Part shown: positions 63,433 to 64,000 of the stretch, one piece after another
How the letters are laid out: each line of letters opens with the position of its first letter
Position numbering within the stretch: position 1 is the stretch's first letter
From: Dehalococcoidia bacterium
Lineage (GTDB): Bacteria > Chloroflexota > Dehalococcoidia > Lucifugimonadales > Lucifugimonadaceae
Assembly: GCA_012959765.1 (NCBI GenBank)
Contig: DUCO01000006.1
Location: forward strand, 62,914-126,913
Direction of reading: 5' to 3'
Length of the DNA stretch: 64,000 bases
Position numbers and translations under genes: made by a program
The notes under the pieces: generated by a model
What the model was told of the DNA's origin: nothing
Seen by the model: the letters and a program-made list of their open reading frames with translations, nothing else
The model's database searches: none

Positions 63433-63900
63433 CTACGCCGTGAATCGGAGTTGGCGGGTTGATTCGCCGGGTATTACGCGTGCGAAATTATTGGTAGTTT
63501 GTGCAAGAAGAAGGGCGGATTCGAGCCAGGCTCCCCATTCTTCGGCGGGGATTGCCTTTGAATATTTCCAGCCAAGATTCGCTCCTATCGAGGCGTACGA
63601 AACTTCATGGTTTGTTCGATCGATCTTTGCGATGTTGAGTGAGACGCCACGAGTGTGACGTATTGCTCTGTCGCACCCTTTTATGGTCGTCTCTATGTAT
63701 TGCGAATGGTTACTGGTTATCCAACTCAACGCAGCTTCCGAAGCCTCGGCAGCACCTTCGCCATGGCCAAGACCGTCCGAGATAACAAGCCAAGTGTTGT
63801 CAGCGTCATCCCACACCGCGCCATCATCTCCACACACCTGTTCTTTCGGGTGGGGCTTGCGGGCAAAATAAAATGTCTGGGATGAAGTAAGGAAACTCAC
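63433..63900 (-). CDS. PP2C-like phosphatase of a stress-signalling module (RsbX-like)
   Basis: A 155-residue PP2C/SpoIIE-type phosphatase. D-D-A-D-N-T-W-L-V-I-S-D-G-L-G-H-G-E-G-A-A-E-A-S near residue 35 is the metal-binding core typical of RsbX, and H-T-R-G-V-S-L-N-I-A-K-I-D follows. RsbX-type proteins reach about 190-200 residues and have a second D-G motif near their end; this one stops earlier and lacks it, so it may be truncated. The GTG start overlaps the RsbT stop (GTGA), so both are coupled. Confidence 0.75.
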   Translation of the reverse strand: MSFLTSSQTFYFARKPHPKEQVCGDDGAVWDDADNTWLVISDGLGHGEGAAEASEAALSWITSNHSQYIETTIKGCDRAIRHTRGVSLNIAKIDRTNHEVSYASIGANLGWKYSKAIPAEEWGAWLESALLLAQTTNNFARVIPGESTRQLRFTA

Positions 63901-64000
63901 CAGATCTGCTTTTCCATAGTTATTTCTACACGCGTGTGCCCTGGCTCCGACGAAATTTTGAATTCGCTCACGAGTCTTCGAGTTCCCGGCAGGCCAGCAC
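63897..64000 (-). CDS. rsbT: Anti-sigma regulatory factor / serine kinase RsbT (C-terminal end, partial)
   Basis: The last 34 codons of a gene entering from the right edge: A-G-L-P-G-T-R-R-L-V-S-E-F-K-I-S-S-E-P-G-H-T and the end E-I-T-M-E-K-Q-I-W. This is the last part of a GHKL ATPase in the RsbT family (G-L-x-x-x-R-R-L-x-D-E-F, then S-x-P-G-x-G-T motif). RsbT switches the stressosome output; RsbR/RsbS would be expected beyond the window. Its TGA overlaps the GTG of the phosphatase gene. Confidence 0.75.
   Translation of the reverse strand, partial: AGLPGTRRLVSEFKISSEPGHTRVEITMEKQIW

Noticed and set aside
1-64000. Genome-wide reassignment of TGA to a sense codon
   Set aside because: TGA properly ends many intact proteins at their family's usual length (etfA, NHL protein, TetR regulator, cytidylate-kinase-like protein, double hydrolase).
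1-64000. CRISPR array, prophage, rRNA or replication origin
   Set aside because: No regular direct repeats with spacers, no phage structural or integrase genes, and no rRNA-like or dnaA-box-rich stretch were found.

Overview
The window looks like a chromosomal segment of a free-living, probably marine, Chloroflexota bacterium of the SAR202/Dehalococcoidia type. This is inferred from gene content, not from a marker-gene tree. The pointers are a Chloroflexi/archaea-type DUF2298 ('YYY') membrane protein fused to a GT39-like half, two enolase-superfamily proteins, three xanthine-dehydrogenase-family large subunits, paired acyl-CoA dehydrogenases with electron transfer flavoprotein, and a DUF1501/DUF1800 pair. 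Base composition is moderate and fairly even. TTG start codons are unusually frequent. There is no prophage, CRISPR array or rRNA; one tRNA (Ala, GGC) is present.

Layout. 1-7130 (mostly minus): partial PLP D-threonine-aldolase-like enzyme, M19 dipeptidase with a degenerate N-terminal metal site, decayed transposase fragment, DUF1501-DUF1800-NHL operon, small GIY-YIG protein. 7290-9728 (plus): enolase-superfamily enzyme and a class C beta-lactamase-fold esterase. 9801-12899 (minus): tRNA-Ala, uronate-dehydrogenase-like SDR, UPF0104 membrane protein, rsmG. 13153-22139 (mostly plus): etfBA, an unknown conserved protein, a membrane gluzincin, hflK-hflC, TetR regulator, cytidylate-kinase-like protein, CBS protein, with a minus-strand HPP-family gene carrying an in-frame TGA. 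22162-25194 (minus): NDP-sugar pyrophosphorylase and a double serine hydrolase. 25290-30473 (plus): a TGA-interrupted DNA glycosylase relative, an orphan Mo-hydroxylase large subunit, a DHA2 exporter and a possible 54-residue protein. 30507-38922 (minus): a run holding Mo-hydroxylase subunits M, S, L, L, a MoaD-like carrier, and folE, SDR and folB. 39185-45671 (minus): MFS exporter, HIT protein, paired acyl-CoA dehydrogenases (one frameshifted), AsnC-type sensor domain, XRE regulator, M16 peptidase. 45871-58635 (mostly plus): giant DUF2298 protein, hpf (minus), comF, HAD hydrolase, second enolase-superfamily enzyme, M1 aminopeptidase, FAD oxidoreductase, ICMT-like methyltransferase. 58790-64000: TGA-interrupted MFS transporter, type II glutamine synthetase, pentapeptide protein, Gfo/Idh/MocA oxidoreductase, and a stress-signalling pair (PP2C-like phosphatase and the end of RsbT).

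Together the genes describe a heterotroph oxidising varied organic acids and acyl compounds: racemase/dehydratase-like enolases, Mo-hydroxylases and acyl-CoA dehydrogenases feeding ETF, plus membrane proteostasis (HflKC, M16, M1). The most notable feature is interrupted genes. Three otherwise intact families each carry exactly one in-frame TGA, one acyl-CoA dehydrogenase carries one frameshift, and one transposase is a remnant. TGA is also the normal stop of many intact genes here, so a global code change is not supported. Two families of short dispersed intergenic repeats are also present.
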